A stretch of DNA of 40,166 nucleotides, taken from Akkermansia sp. (lineage in GTDB: Bacteria; Verrucomicrobiota; Verrucomicrobiia; Verrucomicrobiales; Akkermansiaceae). Of this stretch, positions 7,602 to 16,506 are shown piece by piece (the stretch's first letter is position 1; every line of letters begins with the position of its first letter). The notes beneath the pieces are model-generated. The model saw only the letters and a program-made list of their open reading frames with translations, had not been told where the DNA came from and ran no database searches. Position numbers and translations under genes: made by a program. The stretch spans positions 1 through 40,166 of the forward strand of contig JAFZHC010000007.1 in the NCBI GenBank assembly GCA_017555025.1. Reading direction: 5' to 3'.

Positions 7602-8522
7602 ATGGCAGGTAAACTTTTCAGCCTGACCCAAGCGCCCGCACGCATACTTGCCGTAGCGGGCGTAACCTTTACCCAGCTGGTGCGCATGCGCCTGTTCCTG
7701 GTACTTGCGGTGTTTGGTGTGGGCTTTCTGGCGCTGCAGTTCCTGCCGTACCAAGGGCAGCTAGGGGTAGAGTTCCGCGGGGTACAGCAACTGCAGCTCA
7801 TCAAGGATGTAGCGATAGGTTGCATGCAGTTGTTCGGGCTGATTTTCTGCGTGGGAGCAACAGCGCTGCTCATACCGAGGGACACGGAAGACCGCATTCT
7901 GTACACGATTCTCTGCAAGCCGGTACCCCGCTTCGATTACCTGTGCGGCAAAGTGCTGGGGGTTATGGGGCTATTATTCACCATGTTGCTGATGATGGAC
8001 GCCCTGATGAGCGCACTACTCTGGCTGCGGGAGGGAACGCTGGCGACAGAAATGCAGGTAGCGCTGCAACAACAGGGAATTGCCGCCAATGAGATGGCGC
8101 CATATTTGGAGCAGATATACGCCGCAGGCAATACGCAAGATACACAGCTGGCAATTCTGGCGATATTTCTGGGATATGGTGTGCTAACCAGCCTCACCCT
8201 GCTCTTCTCCTGCTTTACCAGCGGTACTATCGTCAGCATGATTTTCGGCCTCGGTGCTTATTTTGTCGGCATGTTCCAGGGGCAGCTTTTCACCGCCATT
8301 ACGGCAGGCGGCAATGATGGCACCGGCCCGATCATGCAAAAGGCCCAGCAACTCGTCAGCCTGCTGCTGCCGGATTTCAGCTTATTTGCCCTTACTGATA
8401 CGGCGGCCTCAGGTACACCGCTGAGCTGGGCAATGGTGGGTAGTTTGGCACTCATAGCCCTTGCCTACATTATCATGCACCTGCTGATTGCCTCCTGGCT
8501 TTTTGCGCACAAAGAATTCTGA
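7602..8522 (+). CDS. ABC-2 type transporter permease
   Basis: A 306-residue integral membrane protein with about six hydrophobic segments: roughly residues 30-50, 82-102, 122-145, 186-206, 210-228 and 276-300. The layout and the ILCKPVPRFDYLCGKVLG segment after the second helix fit ABC-2 family permeases of the NosY/Nat type, which pair with a separate ATPase subunit. No ATPase gene of that kind is next to it, so the partner must be elsewhere. It follows the RelE-like gene by 18 nt and precedes the MarC-family gene by 45 nt. Substrate unknown. Confidence 0.75.
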   Translation: MAGKLFSLTQAPARILAVAGVTFTQLVRMRLFLVLAVFGVGFLALQFLPYQGQLGVEFRGVQQLQLIKDVAIGCMQLFGLIFCVGATALLIPRDTEDRILYTILCKPVPRFDYLCGKVLGVMGLLFTMLLMMDALMSALLWLREGTLATEMQVALQQQGIAANEMAPYLEQIYAAGNTQDTQLAILAIFLGYGVLTSLTLLFSCFTSGTIVSMIFGLGAYFVGMFQGQLFTAITAGGNDGTGPIMQKAQQLVSLLLPDFSLFALTDTAASGTPLSWAMVGSLALIALAYIIMHLLIASWLFAHKEF

Positions 8523-8567
8523 TTCGTTCATCCTCAACCGACAGCTTCACCTTTACTTTTTCAGCGT

Positions 8568-9191
8568 ATGGATTGGAACCACATCATCGCCTCTGCCGGC
8601 ATGCTCTTTCTGGTCATGGATCCTCCCGGGAATGCCCCGCTGGTACAAAGCCTGTTGCAACAACTGCAACCCCACCGCCGCCGAAAAGTGCTAATGCGAG
8701 AACTCTGCTTCGTACTGCTCCTGCTGCTGTTTTTCTTCTTTCTCGGAGAAGGATTGCTGGGATGGATGGGCATTACCACCAGTTCGCTGAACCTCTGCGG
8801 CGGCATCATGCTCTTCATCATTGCTGTTGGTATGGTGTTCCCCACGAAGCGCAGCCCACACCAGAGTTTTCAGAACACCGAACTGTTTATAGTACCGGTG
8901 ACGGTGCCCATTATTGTAGGGCCGGCTGCTATATCGCTGGTTATGATGCAGGCTGCCCTTTGCACCACCCCTTTGCAGAAGATGGAGGGCTTTAGCTCCA
9001 TTATTCTGGCGTGGCTTGCTGCAGCAGCACTACTCTGCATATCCGGCAAATTGCTTAACCTGCTGGGAGAAAAAGGCACTACCGCCCTTACCCGCCTGAT
9101 GGGCACCCTGCTCATTTTGCTGGCGGTTCAGATGATTCTCAACGGCATCACTGAATACCTCAAAACCCTGCCGACCGTTCTGCAAGGGTAA
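8568..9191 (+). CDS. MarC family integral membrane protein
   Basis: A 207-residue protein with six predicted membrane helices and the family motifs MDPPGNAPL (residues about 17-25), LCGGIMLFIIAVGM and TVPIIVGPAAIS. The family (MarC/YhgN/NAAT) has an internally duplicated fold and is annotated as a putative transporter. Despite the name, MarC itself is not an antibiotic-resistance determinant. Length matches the family. Direct function cannot be read from the sequence. Confidence 0.85.
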   Translation: MDWNHIIASAGMLFLVMDPPGNAPLVQSLLQQLQPHRRRKVLMRELCFVLLLLLFFFFLGEGLLGWMGITTSSLNLCGGIMLFIIAVGMVFPTKRSPHQSFQNTELFIVPVTVPIIVGPAAISLVMMQAALCTTPLQKMEGFSSIILAWLAAAALLCISGKLLNLLGEKGTTALTRLMGTLLILLAVQMILNGITEYLKTLPTVLQG

Positions 9192-9229
9192 ACCCGACCG
9201 GCTCAAACTTCTCATGACTCCGTTTACGC

Positions 9230-9258
9230 TTGCTTTAGGCTGGCTAAGGAGGTAACAT
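9230..9258 (+). promoter_or_regulatory. Possible promoter and remote Shine-Dalgarno of the 9269 gene
   Basis: TTGCTT (9230-9235), 17-nt spacer, TAACAT (9253-9258), start predicted near 9265. A perfect AAGGAGG lies at 9246-9252 but ends 16 nt before the ATG, further than normal. If the promoter is used, this motif would not even be transcribed. Only one reading can be right. Confidence 0.3.
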
Positions 9259-9268
9259 AACTCCAGAC

Positions 9269-9862
9269 ATGTACGACCAATATCTGCACATTTACGAAAA
9301 GTTGCCGCTCGGTGTAGCCGGACTGCTCATGGGCGCTGCCCTCATTGCCCTACATGGCTATGCCCTGCTAGCGCCCGTCGCCACCCGTGAAATGCTCAGT
9401 AAGATAGCAGAAAATGACAAGGCGGGCAAAGTGTTGCTCAGCATTGATTTCATCTGGATTTTCCTGTTGTTGCTCGATGTCAGCTGGAACCCACTGCGCA
9501 TGAATTTGTTTGATTTCAACTCCTTCCGCAGCATATTAATTGTGCTCTGCCCCATCATCTGGTTTGTGCTGTATGGTGAGAAAAAGGCGCTCATCTTCCC
9601 CCGAGCTCTGGGATTATTCCTGCTGTTACTGGCCATTGTGCCGCTGACCGCAGCTTTCCTGAAAGAGCCGGCAACGCGCTTGCTCATTCCCATTTGGTGG
9701 TACCCCGTACTGACGGTGGCTATGTTCTGGGTAGGCAAGCCTTACCTGCTGCGTGACTGGGCGGCCTGGTATGTCAACCGCCCCGCTATCTACAAGTACA
9801 GCAATCTGTTCGGCCTGTGCTACGGAGCGCTGGTGCTGATTTGTTCCTTCTTCTGGTTCTGA
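9269..9862 (+). CDS. Conserved-looking integral membrane protein of unknown function
   Basis: A 197-residue protein that I do not recognise. It has five or six hydrophobic segments, approximately at residues 12-35, 51-70, 87-103, 109-128, 135-155 and 172-196. It ends in an aromatic FFWF. Charged residues are mostly confined to short loops. There is no signal-peptide cleavage site and no known catalytic motif. It sits between the MarC-family gene and the MTA/SAH deaminase gene, with 20 nt to the latter, so it is probably cotranscribed with it. Confidence 0.7.
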   Translation: MYDQYLHIYEKLPLGVAGLLMGAALIALHGYALLAPVATREMLSKIAENDKAGKVLLSIDFIWIFLLLLDVSWNPLRMNLFDFNSFRSILIVLCPIIWFVLYGEKKALIFPRALGLFLLLLAIVPLTAAFLKEPATRLLIPIWWYPVLTVAMFWVGKPYLLRDWAAWYVNRPAIYKYSNLFGLCYGALVLICSFFWF

Positions 9863-9882
9863 AGCTTTTTTCATTCTGCGAC

Positions 9883-11196
9883 ATGAATAACGTTTGCAAT
9901 TCTCTCTACACCGCGGCTTATGTCGTTACTCAGAACGACGGGCGCGACATCATTGAACACGGCGCCGTTGCTGTGGCCGGCAACAGGATTCTCTGTGTTG
10001 GCCATACCGACATTCTGGAAATCCTCTACCCCGATGCACGCCGTGTAGATTTGGGCAATGCCGTCATCATGCCGGGACTTATCAATGCGCACACGCATGT
10101 ACCCATGAGCCTGCTGCGTGGGTACTCTGATGATAAAGCGCTGATGGACTGGCTCACACAGGATATTTTCCCGCAGGAGGCCAAGCTTACCCCTGAACTG
10201 GTTGAGCTGGGTGCGAGATTCAGTCTGGCTGAGATGATTCGTAGCGGCACCACCGCCTTCTACGACATGTACATGATTGAAGATGCAGTCTTCCGCGCAG
10301 CGGATGATATGGGAATGAGAGCCGTGCTGGGTGAAAGTACCACGCAGTTTTTCCCCAGCCTTTCCTGCAAGGATAAAGAAGCTTACATCGAGCTGGTGCG
10401 AGCTCAGGCAGATGCCTGGCGCAACCACCCCCGCATTCGTCAGGCTATCGTCCCCCATGCACCGTACACCACCAACCCGGATTTGCTGAAGGAGTGCTAC
10501 GCTCTGGCGGAGGAAAACGGGGCTCTGTTCGGCATGCACTTAGCTGAGACAGAAGCAGAGACACAGACCTGCCTCGAACAATTCGGCATGCGCCCCATCC
10601 CCTATTGCCAGAGCCTCGGTCTGCTGCAACCGGGCAGCACGTTCTTCCATGTTGTGCATGCTGACGAGCGGGATATGGAATTGCTGGCAGAGGGGCATTG
10701 TGCCGTGGTGCACAATCCTTCATCCAACATGAAGTTGGCCAGCGGCGTGGCGCCCATAGAAAGCCTACAGAAGTACGACATACCTGTGGCTCTGGGAACA
10801 GACGGCCCGGCCAGCAACAATGCACAGAACATGCTGCGTGAGATGTATGTAGCCAGCTTGCTACAAAAAGTCAACAAGCTGGAGCCCACCGCCTGCCCCG
10901 CCCAGATGGCGCTGGATCTCGCTACCCGTGGCGGTTCCTGCGCCCTGCACGACCCGCATATCGGTACTCTGGAACCCGGCATGAAGGCTGATTTCATTGC
11001 TCTGGACCTCTCCGCCCCCAACATGCAACCGGTGCACAACATTGTGTCCAACATTGTTTATGCAGCCACCGGTGCAGAAAACAAGCTGACTGTGGTGGAT
11101 GGCAAGGAGCTCTACCGCGATGGCAAGTTCCTGACCTGCGATTTTGAGGCACTTTCTGCCGAAATTCAGAAAGCACGCGCATGGGCTCGCAGTTAA
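9883..11196 (+). CDS. mtaD: 5-methylthioadenosine/S-adenosylhomocysteine deaminase (amidohydrolase)
   Basis: Metal-dependent amidohydrolase of the COG0402 type, 437 residues. The metal-binding NAHTH follows a composite beta domain (MPGLINAHTHVPM). The subgroup signature LLRGYSDDKALMDWL is typical of MTA/SAH deaminases, which convert S-adenosylhomocysteine or methylthioadenosine to the inosyl form in methyl-cycle salvage. Further ligands are seen in GMHLAETEAE, FFHVVHADE and ALGTDGPASNN. The ATG at 9883 is chosen because the upstream extension overlaps the previous gene and is unlike the family. The exonuclease gene starts at its stop codon. Substrate preference within the guanine/SAH/MTA group is inferred. 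Confidence 0.85.
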   Translation: MNNVCNSLYTAAYVVTQNDGRDIIEHGAVAVAGNRILCVGHTDILEILYPDARRVDLGNAVIMPGLINAHTHVPMSLLRGYSDDKALMDWLTQDIFPQEAKLTPELVELGARFSLAEMIRSGTTAFYDMYMIEDAVFRAADDMGMRAVLGESTTQFFPSLSCKDKEAYIELVRAQADAWRNHPRIRQAIVPHAPYTTNPDLLKECYALAEENGALFGMHLAETEAETQTCLEQFGMRPIPYCQSLGLLQPGSTFFHVVHADERDMELLAEGHCAVVHNPSSNMKLASGVAPIESLQKYDIPVALGTDGPASNNAQNMLREMYVASLLQKVNKLEPTACPAQMALDLATRGGSCALHDPHIGTLEPGMKADFIALDLSAPNMQPVHNIVSNIVYAATGAENKLTVVDGKELYRDGKFLTCDFEALSAEIQKARAWARS

Positions 11197-11777
11197 TGGA
11201 TTGTCCATTGGCGCAGCTACCGATAGCGGCCATCGACTTTGAGTCCGCCGGAGCAGCCCCCGGCGAGACAGACCAGCCCGTGCAAGTAGGTATTGTACGG
11301 GTGGATAATCTCTTTTCAGCAGAGGAAACCTTTACCTCGTATATTGCCTGCCATCGCCCGGTAAGATGGAGCGCCTCGAAAGTACATGGCATCACAACGG
11401 ATATGCTGCTGGAGGCACCTACGCTGACGGAACTGTGGTGCGAGCTCCGGCGCCTGCTCTCCGGCTGCGTGGTGCTGGGGCACAACCCCGCCACCGAAAA
11501 GCGCTTTCTGCAGGCTTTTCCCGGGCATGGATTCGGCCCTTGGTTAGATACACTTGCGCTGTCCCGCAAAGCGATTCCCTCACTCCGAGACCACTCCCTC
11601 GGCAGCGTGTGTGAGGCGCTCGGCGTAACCGCTGAAATAGATGCGCTTGTACCCGGCAAACGCTGGCACGATGCTCTTTACGATGCAGCCGGGTCTCTGG
11701 CTGTGTTGCGAGCTCTGGTGCGAGGGCTGAACATGGAGAATGCGCCCCTTTGCAGCATAGACTTTGCCGTCAGCTGA
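11196..11777 (+). CDS. DnaQ-like DEDDh 3'-5' exonuclease
   Basis: A stand-alone exonuclease domain of about 193 residues related to the proofreading subunit of DNA polymerase III. Exo I has AIDFESAG (the DxE pair). Exo II reads LGHNPATEKRFL, in which the expected Asp is replaced by Glu. Exo III has the H...D pair in RWHDALYDAAGSL. The ATG overlaps the stop of the deaminase gene as TAATG, a translational-coupling arrangement; a start at 11181 would add five residues. The Glu for Asp change may keep metal binding, but it lowers confidence in full activity. Function may be DNA repair or RNA turnover. Confidence 0.8.
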   Translation: MDCPLAQLPIAAIDFESAGAAPGETDQPVQVGIVRVDNLFSAEETFTSYIACHRPVRWSASKVHGITTDMLLEAPTLTELWCELRRLLSGCVVLGHNPATEKRFLQAFPGHGFGPWLDTLALSRKAIPSLRDHSLGSVCEALGVTAEIDALVPGKRWHDALYDAAGSLAVLRALVRGLNMENAPLCSIDFAVS

Positions 11778-11857
11778 TGCCGAAAGCAGCAGAAGGATGA
11801 TCGTGCTCCCACAAATGGCAAGTTGAAAAGGAATAGAAAAAAGCAAAATGTTAATGC

Positions 11858-11886
11858 TTGACCTCACTCACGATAAATGATAGAGT
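11858..11886 (+). promoter_or_regulatory. Promoter of the thioesterase gene
   Basis: TTGACC (11858-11863), 17-nt spacer, TAGAGT (11881-11886). The predicted start, 11893, is one base before the ATG at 11894, again giving a leaderless transcript. Confidence 0.55.
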
Positions 11887-11893
11887 TAGCTCT

Positions 11894-12610
11894 ATGAACG
11901 ACCTCAACATTCAACATCAGGTAACAAGTTACGAGTGCGGTGCAGACCATTTGCTTAAGCCTGAAAGCTTCATGCACTTCTGCCAGGAAGCCGCAGAGAC
12001 GCACGCCTCCGGTAACAATCTGGGCTACGAATGGAGCATCAGCAATGGCATGATTTGGGTGGAAGTACAGGGCGATTTTGAGTTTGTACGCCGCCCGTCG
12101 TGGAAAGAGGTCATTCATGTACGCTCGAATACCGGCAAAGCTTCGGCTCTGCAAGCTCGCCGTTTTGTCGAGCTGAGCGATGGCGATGGCAACATTATTG
12201 CCCGAGCTGATCTTATGTGGGTGCTCATTGACGTAAACAGCCGCCGCCCCATCCCCCTCAAGCGAGCCATGGCTCAGATGCCCGACCAGTGTCCGCCCAT
12301 CATCAGCACAGAGCTTACTATTGCCACTGATTTTGAAAAAGTTGAGACCATCGAAATGGTGGCACCTCGTCGTGATGTCGACTTCAACGGCCATATCAAC
12401 AACGGCGCCTACCTCATCTGGGCTCTGGAAACCCTGCCCGAAAATCTCACCCCCGGCGCCGCGCCCAAAAGATTCCGCATCAACTTCAAGCGCGAAACCT
12501 TCGCCGGCACCGCCATCAGCATCGAACATCGCCAAGCCGGCAAGCAAACGCAGCACAGCATCACAGGCGAAGGCGAGCTACGCGCCGAAATCGTAATTGA
12601 TTGGGAGTAA
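11894..12610 (+). CDS. Acyl-ACP thioesterase family protein
   Basis: A 238-residue double-hotdog protein of the acyl-ACP thioesterase family, which releases free fatty acids from acyl carrier protein. The first hotdog covers about residues 5-130, with IWVEVQGDFEFVRRPSWKE. The second is at about 145-236, with RRDVDFNGHINNGAYLIW, equivalent to the Asn/His-containing catalytic stretch of FatA-type enzymes. The ATG at 11894 is preferred over a TTG at 11858 because that codon lies in the -35 box. A weak hairpin overlaps the stop codon. Chain-length specificity is not predictable here. Confidence 0.82.
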   Translation: MNDLNIQHQVTSYECGADHLLKPESFMHFCQEAAETHASGNNLGYEWSISNGMIWVEVQGDFEFVRRPSWKEVIHVRSNTGKASALQARRFVELSDGDGNIIARADLMWVLIDVNSRRPIPLKRAMAQMPDQCPPIISTELTIATDFEKVETIEMVAPRRDVDFNGHINNGAYLIWALETLPENLTPGAAPKRFRINFKRETFAGTAISIEHRQAGKQTQHSITGEGELRAEIVIDWE

Positions 12611-12632
12611 ATTCCTACTCCCCTTACTTTTG
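12603..12632 (+). terminator. Weak hairpin terminator overlapping the thioesterase stop
   Basis: GGGAGTA (12603-12609), loop AATTCC, TACTCCC (12616-12622), then CTTACTTTTG. The stem starts before the TAA at 12608-12610. It lies between convergent genes. The T-tract is short, so strength is doubtful. Confidence 0.45.
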
Positions 12633-12633
12633 C

Positions 12634-14577
12634 TTACGACGTAATCTTACGGAGCATAAAATCTTTCCACCTTCTGTAAAAACGAAGTTGGGAAGATTTT
12701 GTTCTGTTGCGAACGCAGACGTCCAGCTTTTGCTGCAAAGAATACAGAGACCGCATCATGGAACCGGGGTTGCGCACTAGAGCAGCGTCATGCACGAGCC
12801 CCCGGGCATCTCTCACTTCTAATAGCAACTCATCTCCGGAAGATACACTAAGAGAAAATTCGGACTTATCGTGTGACCATGAGAGTTTCTTTTCCTGCTT
12901 CGTCTTTGTATTCACCACAAAAACGGAGTAATTGTTGAAAGCATTGACATCCGGCCAGGTATAGAGAGAAAATGAGACCTTCCCCTCCTCGGGCACAATG
13001 TAATCATACATGAAATTATCCTCGGCATCTTTCAACTTGATCACAGAAATCGGAGGCGTGGGCGATTCTGCAAAAACCTCAACTTCTGAAATACCGGGAT
13101 TTACGCCATGCATTTCTTCTACAGTCAACTCAAAACCATCAATAACTTCCTCACACCCAGTTTGTACAACAAGAGGTCTACCATTAGGCGGCAAAGCCCG
13201 AGTTGTTATCTGTCGGCCATTACTCAACCTGATAGTAAGCCGCTTAATCTGATTAGCTGTATCGATGTGGTCATACAGGCGAATTTCCTTTATAACGGAA
13301 GGTTCATTTAAACTGAAACTCACTTTCGCCCCCTCTCTACCAGGCAACCAACCGTGATCATAAGGCTTCTTGTCAAAACGAGTTACATCCGTAGAATCGT
13401 ATAGTTTGAAGTCTGTTAAATGTTCAACATTTGCCCCATCCCCTGCGATGCATGCCTGATGGAGCAAATTGCCAGCCGGACGCCACCAAAATACATGGTC
13501 TGCATTTACCATAGCCTCCTCCACGCCTTTATTCTGCTTCCATTGAGAAACGTGCTCCATAAAGGATTCTCTCGCTGAATTTCCGGCCAAAATTCTGGTA
13601 ACACTTTCTGCCCCTACAGGCAAGCGCAAACGCTCACTCCAGTCATAACAATTCACCTCCTGCATGTATGCCTCATTCATAGGCTTACGCGCACTTAACA
13701 TATTGATTCCGTAAAAGTCTTTTTCAGCCAACCAAGAGGTACTGTAGGCAAAGCTTTTGAGAATAAAGGGGCTGTAGAATGAATCCCGACTCCGAATTGA
13801 TTTCATTACCTCATCAAAAAATAAGGATAAGGCTCTATGATCAGGATTGATATCATAATCAATGCAAATGATAGTATCCGGTCTGATGGATTCTACGACT
13901 GATTTGAGATTTTTCTTATAATTATTTCGAGTAAACAACGTACCGGGAGCATAACATTCAATACCATCTCTACCTCTTGTTTCAATTTCTCCCGGGTAAC
14001 TTGTCACTAAATCATCCGGATTTTGTACATTGTATAAATGCAGGAAAGGCTCCCCCCACTTTTTAGGCTCTTGCACATTCCACATACTTGCATAGCCCAA
14101 AAAGATGACTCGTTCTTCAGGAATGCCGCATTGAGCTGCTGCCCTCTGAGCCTCTCGCCACCGAGGCTCATCATTGCCGTGGTTTGCAAAAAGAATATAA
14201 ACCTCCCCTTGGGAATTGAGCTCTTTCAGAACGCCGCCTAAACAATTGCTTTCATCATCTTGGTGAGGCATTAAAACAAGGATTTTACCCATCGCGTACG
14301 ACGCATCGCGGCAAACTTCCGGAGCTCGACATTTACCCCAGCTTTCCCAAAAAAGGACAACACTTGCCCAGACAACAAACAATGGCAGGATAATATAATT
14401 AGCCCGCCGACAAATAGCGGAACATTTATCTCGGCCAAAAACTATCAGCACGCCGCCCATTGCCACAACGGCCCCCATGAAAAGCAGCTGCTTATAATAG
14501 CCTAAAAGGTGTACCAACGAAAACAATGTCAGTACAACAAGCAGCGAAAACAGAATTCTATGAAGAAGCTTGTTCAT
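12634..14577 (-). CDS. Membrane-bound PIG-L (LmbE-like) deacetylase with C-terminal beta-sandwich region
   Basis: A 647-residue protein with three hydrophobic segments near the N terminus (about 8-26, 30-48 and 60-78), then a PIG-L family zinc deacetylase domain. The metal motif reads PHQDDE at 104-109 instead of the usual HPDDE, and a second ligand is probably in DINPDHRAL. Known members deacetylate N-acetylglucosaminyl groups in lipids, mycothiol or antibiotics. About residues 405-505 resemble a discoidin (F5/8C)-like sugar-binding fold; the last 130 residues are unassigned. The gene is visibly AT-richer than its neighbours (two sampled 60-nt lines give 33-37 percent GC, against 60 percent in dxs). 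It overlaps the end of rlmN by 20 nt. The start at 14577 is the ATG just before the first hydrophobic segment. The base bias suggests acquisition by transfer. Confidence 0.72.
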   Translation of the reverse strand: MNKLLHRILFSLLVVLTLFSLVHLLGYYKQLLFMGAVVAMGGVLIVFGRDKCSAICRRANYIILPLFVVWASVVLFWESWGKCRAPEVCRDASYAMGKILVLMPHQDDESNCLGGVLKELNSQGEVYILFANHGNDEPRWREAQRAAAQCGIPEERVIFLGYASMWNVQEPKKWGEPFLHLYNVQNPDDLVTSYPGEIETRGRDGIECYAPGTLFTRNNYKKNLKSVVESIRPDTIICIDYDINPDHRALSLFFDEVMKSIRSRDSFYSPFILKSFAYSTSWLAEKDFYGINMLSARKPMNEAYMQEVNCYDWSERLRLPVGAESVTRILAGNSARESFMEHVSQWKQNKGVEEAMVNADHVFWWRPAGNLLHQACIAGDGANVEHLTDFKLYDSTDVTRFDKKPYDHGWLPGREGAKVSFSLNEPSVIKEIRLYDHIDTANQIKRLTIRLSNGRQITTRALPPNGRPLVVQTGCEEVIDGFELTVEEMHGVNPGISEVEVFAESPTPPISVIKLKDAEDNFMYDYIVPEEGKVSFSLYTWPDVNAFNNYSVFVVNTKTKQEKKLSWSHDKSEFSLSVSSGDELLLEVRDARGLVHDAALVRNPGSMMRSLYSLQQKLDVCVRNRTKSSQLRFYRRWKDFMLRKITS

Positions 14578-15634
14578 CTTGTTCTTTTCGGCGCAGGCGG
14601 AGCTGCCCGCATGCGGCATTGATATCGTGGCCTTTTTCGTAACGCATCGTTACAGGAATACCGGCTGTAATGAGAGCCTTACAGAATGCGCGACAATGTT
14701 GCTCAGAGGGGCGCACCCAAGGTAGTCCTTCCACGGTATTGTAAGGGATAAGGTTGACCTTGGCATTGAGCTTGCGGCAAATGCGAGCCAGCTTGGTAGC
14801 CTCGGGCAGCATGGCGTTCACGCCGTCAATCAGAATGTACTCAAACGTAATCTTGTGCTTGCTGGTACGGCACCACTCCTCCAGTGCCGGCAGTAGCTGG
14901 CCGAGCGGCCATTTCAGGTTCACAGGCATCACCTGCGAGCGTACGTCATCACTGGCACCATGCAGCGACACAGCCAGACGGAGCGGCTTACCGAACTGAG
15001 CCAAGCGACGCAACCCCGGTACATTACCCGAGGTGGAAATCGTGATGTGACGAGCTCCAATGTTGAGCGCATGGGCATCCATAATCTGCGTGAGTGCTAC
15101 TAACAGGTTATCCATGTTAGCCAGCGGCTCACCCATGCCCATGAATACCAGATTATCCACGCGCGTGCCACTAATTTCCTCAGCCGCCAAAATCTGCCCC
15201 AAAATCTCAGCAGCAGTCAGATTGCGAGTAAAGCCCAGCAAACCACTGGCACAAAACTTGCAACCAAAAGCACAGCCAACCTGCGACGACACGCACAGCG
15301 TGATGCGGTCACTCAACGCACCGCCCTGCCCCACAGCCGCCGGAATGATAACGGACTCCACCAGATGGCCATCCTTCATTCGGGAAAGAAACTTGCGGGT
15401 ACCACCGGTGGAGCTTTGGCTTACCTCTACCACCGAGAGCGGACGCAGCGTGAAGCGCTCTGCCAGCTGAGTACGCAAAGCGGGAGCCAGATTTGTCATC
15501 TGCTCAAAGGACGTGGCACGGTGCTTCCACACCCACTCCTGCAGCTGAGCGGCACGGAAGGGCTTCTGCCCCAGCTCCGCCATGAGCTCCACCAGCGCCT
15601 CGCGCGTGTACCCCAACAGGCAGTCTTTCTCCAT
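14558..15634 (-). CDS. rlmN: Dual-specificity 23S rRNA/tRNA adenine-C2 methyltransferase RlmN
   Basis: Radical-SAM methyltransferase that makes 2-methyladenosine at A2503 of 23S rRNA and A37 of some tRNAs. The 4Fe-4S cluster motif CAFGCKFC supplies C121, C125 and C128. MGMGEPLANMDN is the SAM-contact motif. The C-terminal catalytic Cys is C342 in DINAACGQL. At 358 residues it is full length. It lies 10 nt after ftsY in the ribH-nusB-ftsY-rlmN transcription unit. Confidence 0.96.
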   Translation of the reverse strand: MEKDCLLGYTREALVELMAELGQKPFRAAQLQEWVWKHRATSFEQMTNLAPALRTQLAERFTLRPLSVVEVSQSSTGGTRKFLSRMKDGHLVESVIIPAAVGQGGALSDRITLCVSSQVGCAFGCKFCASGLLGFTRNLTAAEILGQILAAEEISGTRVDNLVFMGMGEPLANMDNLLVALTQIMDAHALNIGARHITISTSGNVPGLRRLAQFGKPLRLAVSLHGASDDVRSQVMPVNLKWPLGQLLPALEEWCRTSKHKITFEYILIDGVNAMLPEATKLARICRKLNAKVNLIPYNTVEGLPWVRPSEQHCRAFCKALITAGIPVTMRYEKGHDINAACGQLRLRRKEQDEQASS

Positions 15635-15644
15635 AGCGGCTCAA

Positions 15645-16493
15645 TTACATGAGTTTGTCCACATACTGCGACACATCAAAGGGAAGCAAGTCATCCTTCC
15701 CCTCTCCCACACCAAGCATGATAGGAGAAATCCCCAACTCATCCTTAATGGCGACAGCCACACCGCCCTTGCCGGAGCCATCCATCTTGGTAACGACTAC
15801 GGCATCCAACGGGGTTGCCTTATGGAACTCACGAGCCTGCATAAGGGCATTTCCGCCGGTGGTGGCATCTACCACCAAGTAGCATGCGTGAGGGGCCGAG
15901 GCGTCCTGCTTAGCGATGGAACGGCGAATCTTGGAGAGCTCCTCCATGAGATTGTGGCGAGTATGCAAACGACCGGCCGTATCGCAGATGAGGTAATCCA
16001 CCCCACCCTCCAATGCTCGAGTATGCGCCTCGTAGCAAACCGATGCAGGGTCCTGATTAGGATTTCCCTTATAAAGAGGTATATTCAAGCGGTCAGCCCA
16101 GCTCTGCAACTGCTCCACAGCAGCTGCGCGGAAAGTATCTGCCGCGGCCAGCAACACCTTGTAGCCCTGCTTCTGCAGACGGTATGCCAACTTGGCGCTG
16201 GTTGTGGTTTTGCCGGCACCATTCACACCCACCATCATCACAACGCAGGGCTTACCCTCCTGCGGCGAAGGCAATTCAGGCAACGGTGCGGGGAATGCCC
16301 CCCTTAACTGCGCTTTAATGAAATCTGCGATATCGCAGGCATCCTGCTCATCGCGAGCCCTCAGCTCCTCCACCATAGGAATAACACGACGGGCACCAAT
16401 ATCGGCCGATATCAAATCAGCCTCCAATTCGTCCCAGTCAATTTGCGGTTCCCCGAGAAACTTGTCGACCAGTCTGGTGAAGAAATTCGCCAT
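15645..16493 (-). CDS. ftsY: Signal recognition particle receptor FtsY
   Basis: SRP-receptor GTPase that docks ribosome-nascent chain complexes at the inner membrane. This 282-residue form consists of the N and G domains only; the acidic membrane-binding A domain found in enterobacterial FtsY is missing, as in many other phyla. The G elements are GVNGAGKTTT (about 89-98), DTFRAAA, DTAGR and TKMDGSGKGG. It starts 13 nt after nusB ends. Confidence 0.96.
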   Translation of the reverse strand: MANFFTRLVDKFLGEPQIDWDELEADLISADIGARRVIPMVEELRARDEQDACDIADFIKAQLRGAFPAPLPELPSPQEGKPCVVMMVGVNGAGKTTTSAKLAYRLQKQGYKVLLAAADTFRAAAVEQLQSWADRLNIPLYKGNPNQDPASVCYEAHTRALEGGVDYLICDTAGRLHTRHNLMEELSKIRRSIAKQDASAPHACYLVVDATTGGNALMQAREFHKATPLDAVVVTKMDGSGKGGVAVAIKDELGISPIMLGVGEGKDDLLPFDVSQYVDKLM

Positions 16494-16506
16494 AGCTTGT
16501 AATTAA

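Noticed and set aside
7218..8522. Toxin-antitoxin pair
   Set aside because: The gene beside the RelE-like protein is an ABC-2 permease, and no small antitoxin frame is found.
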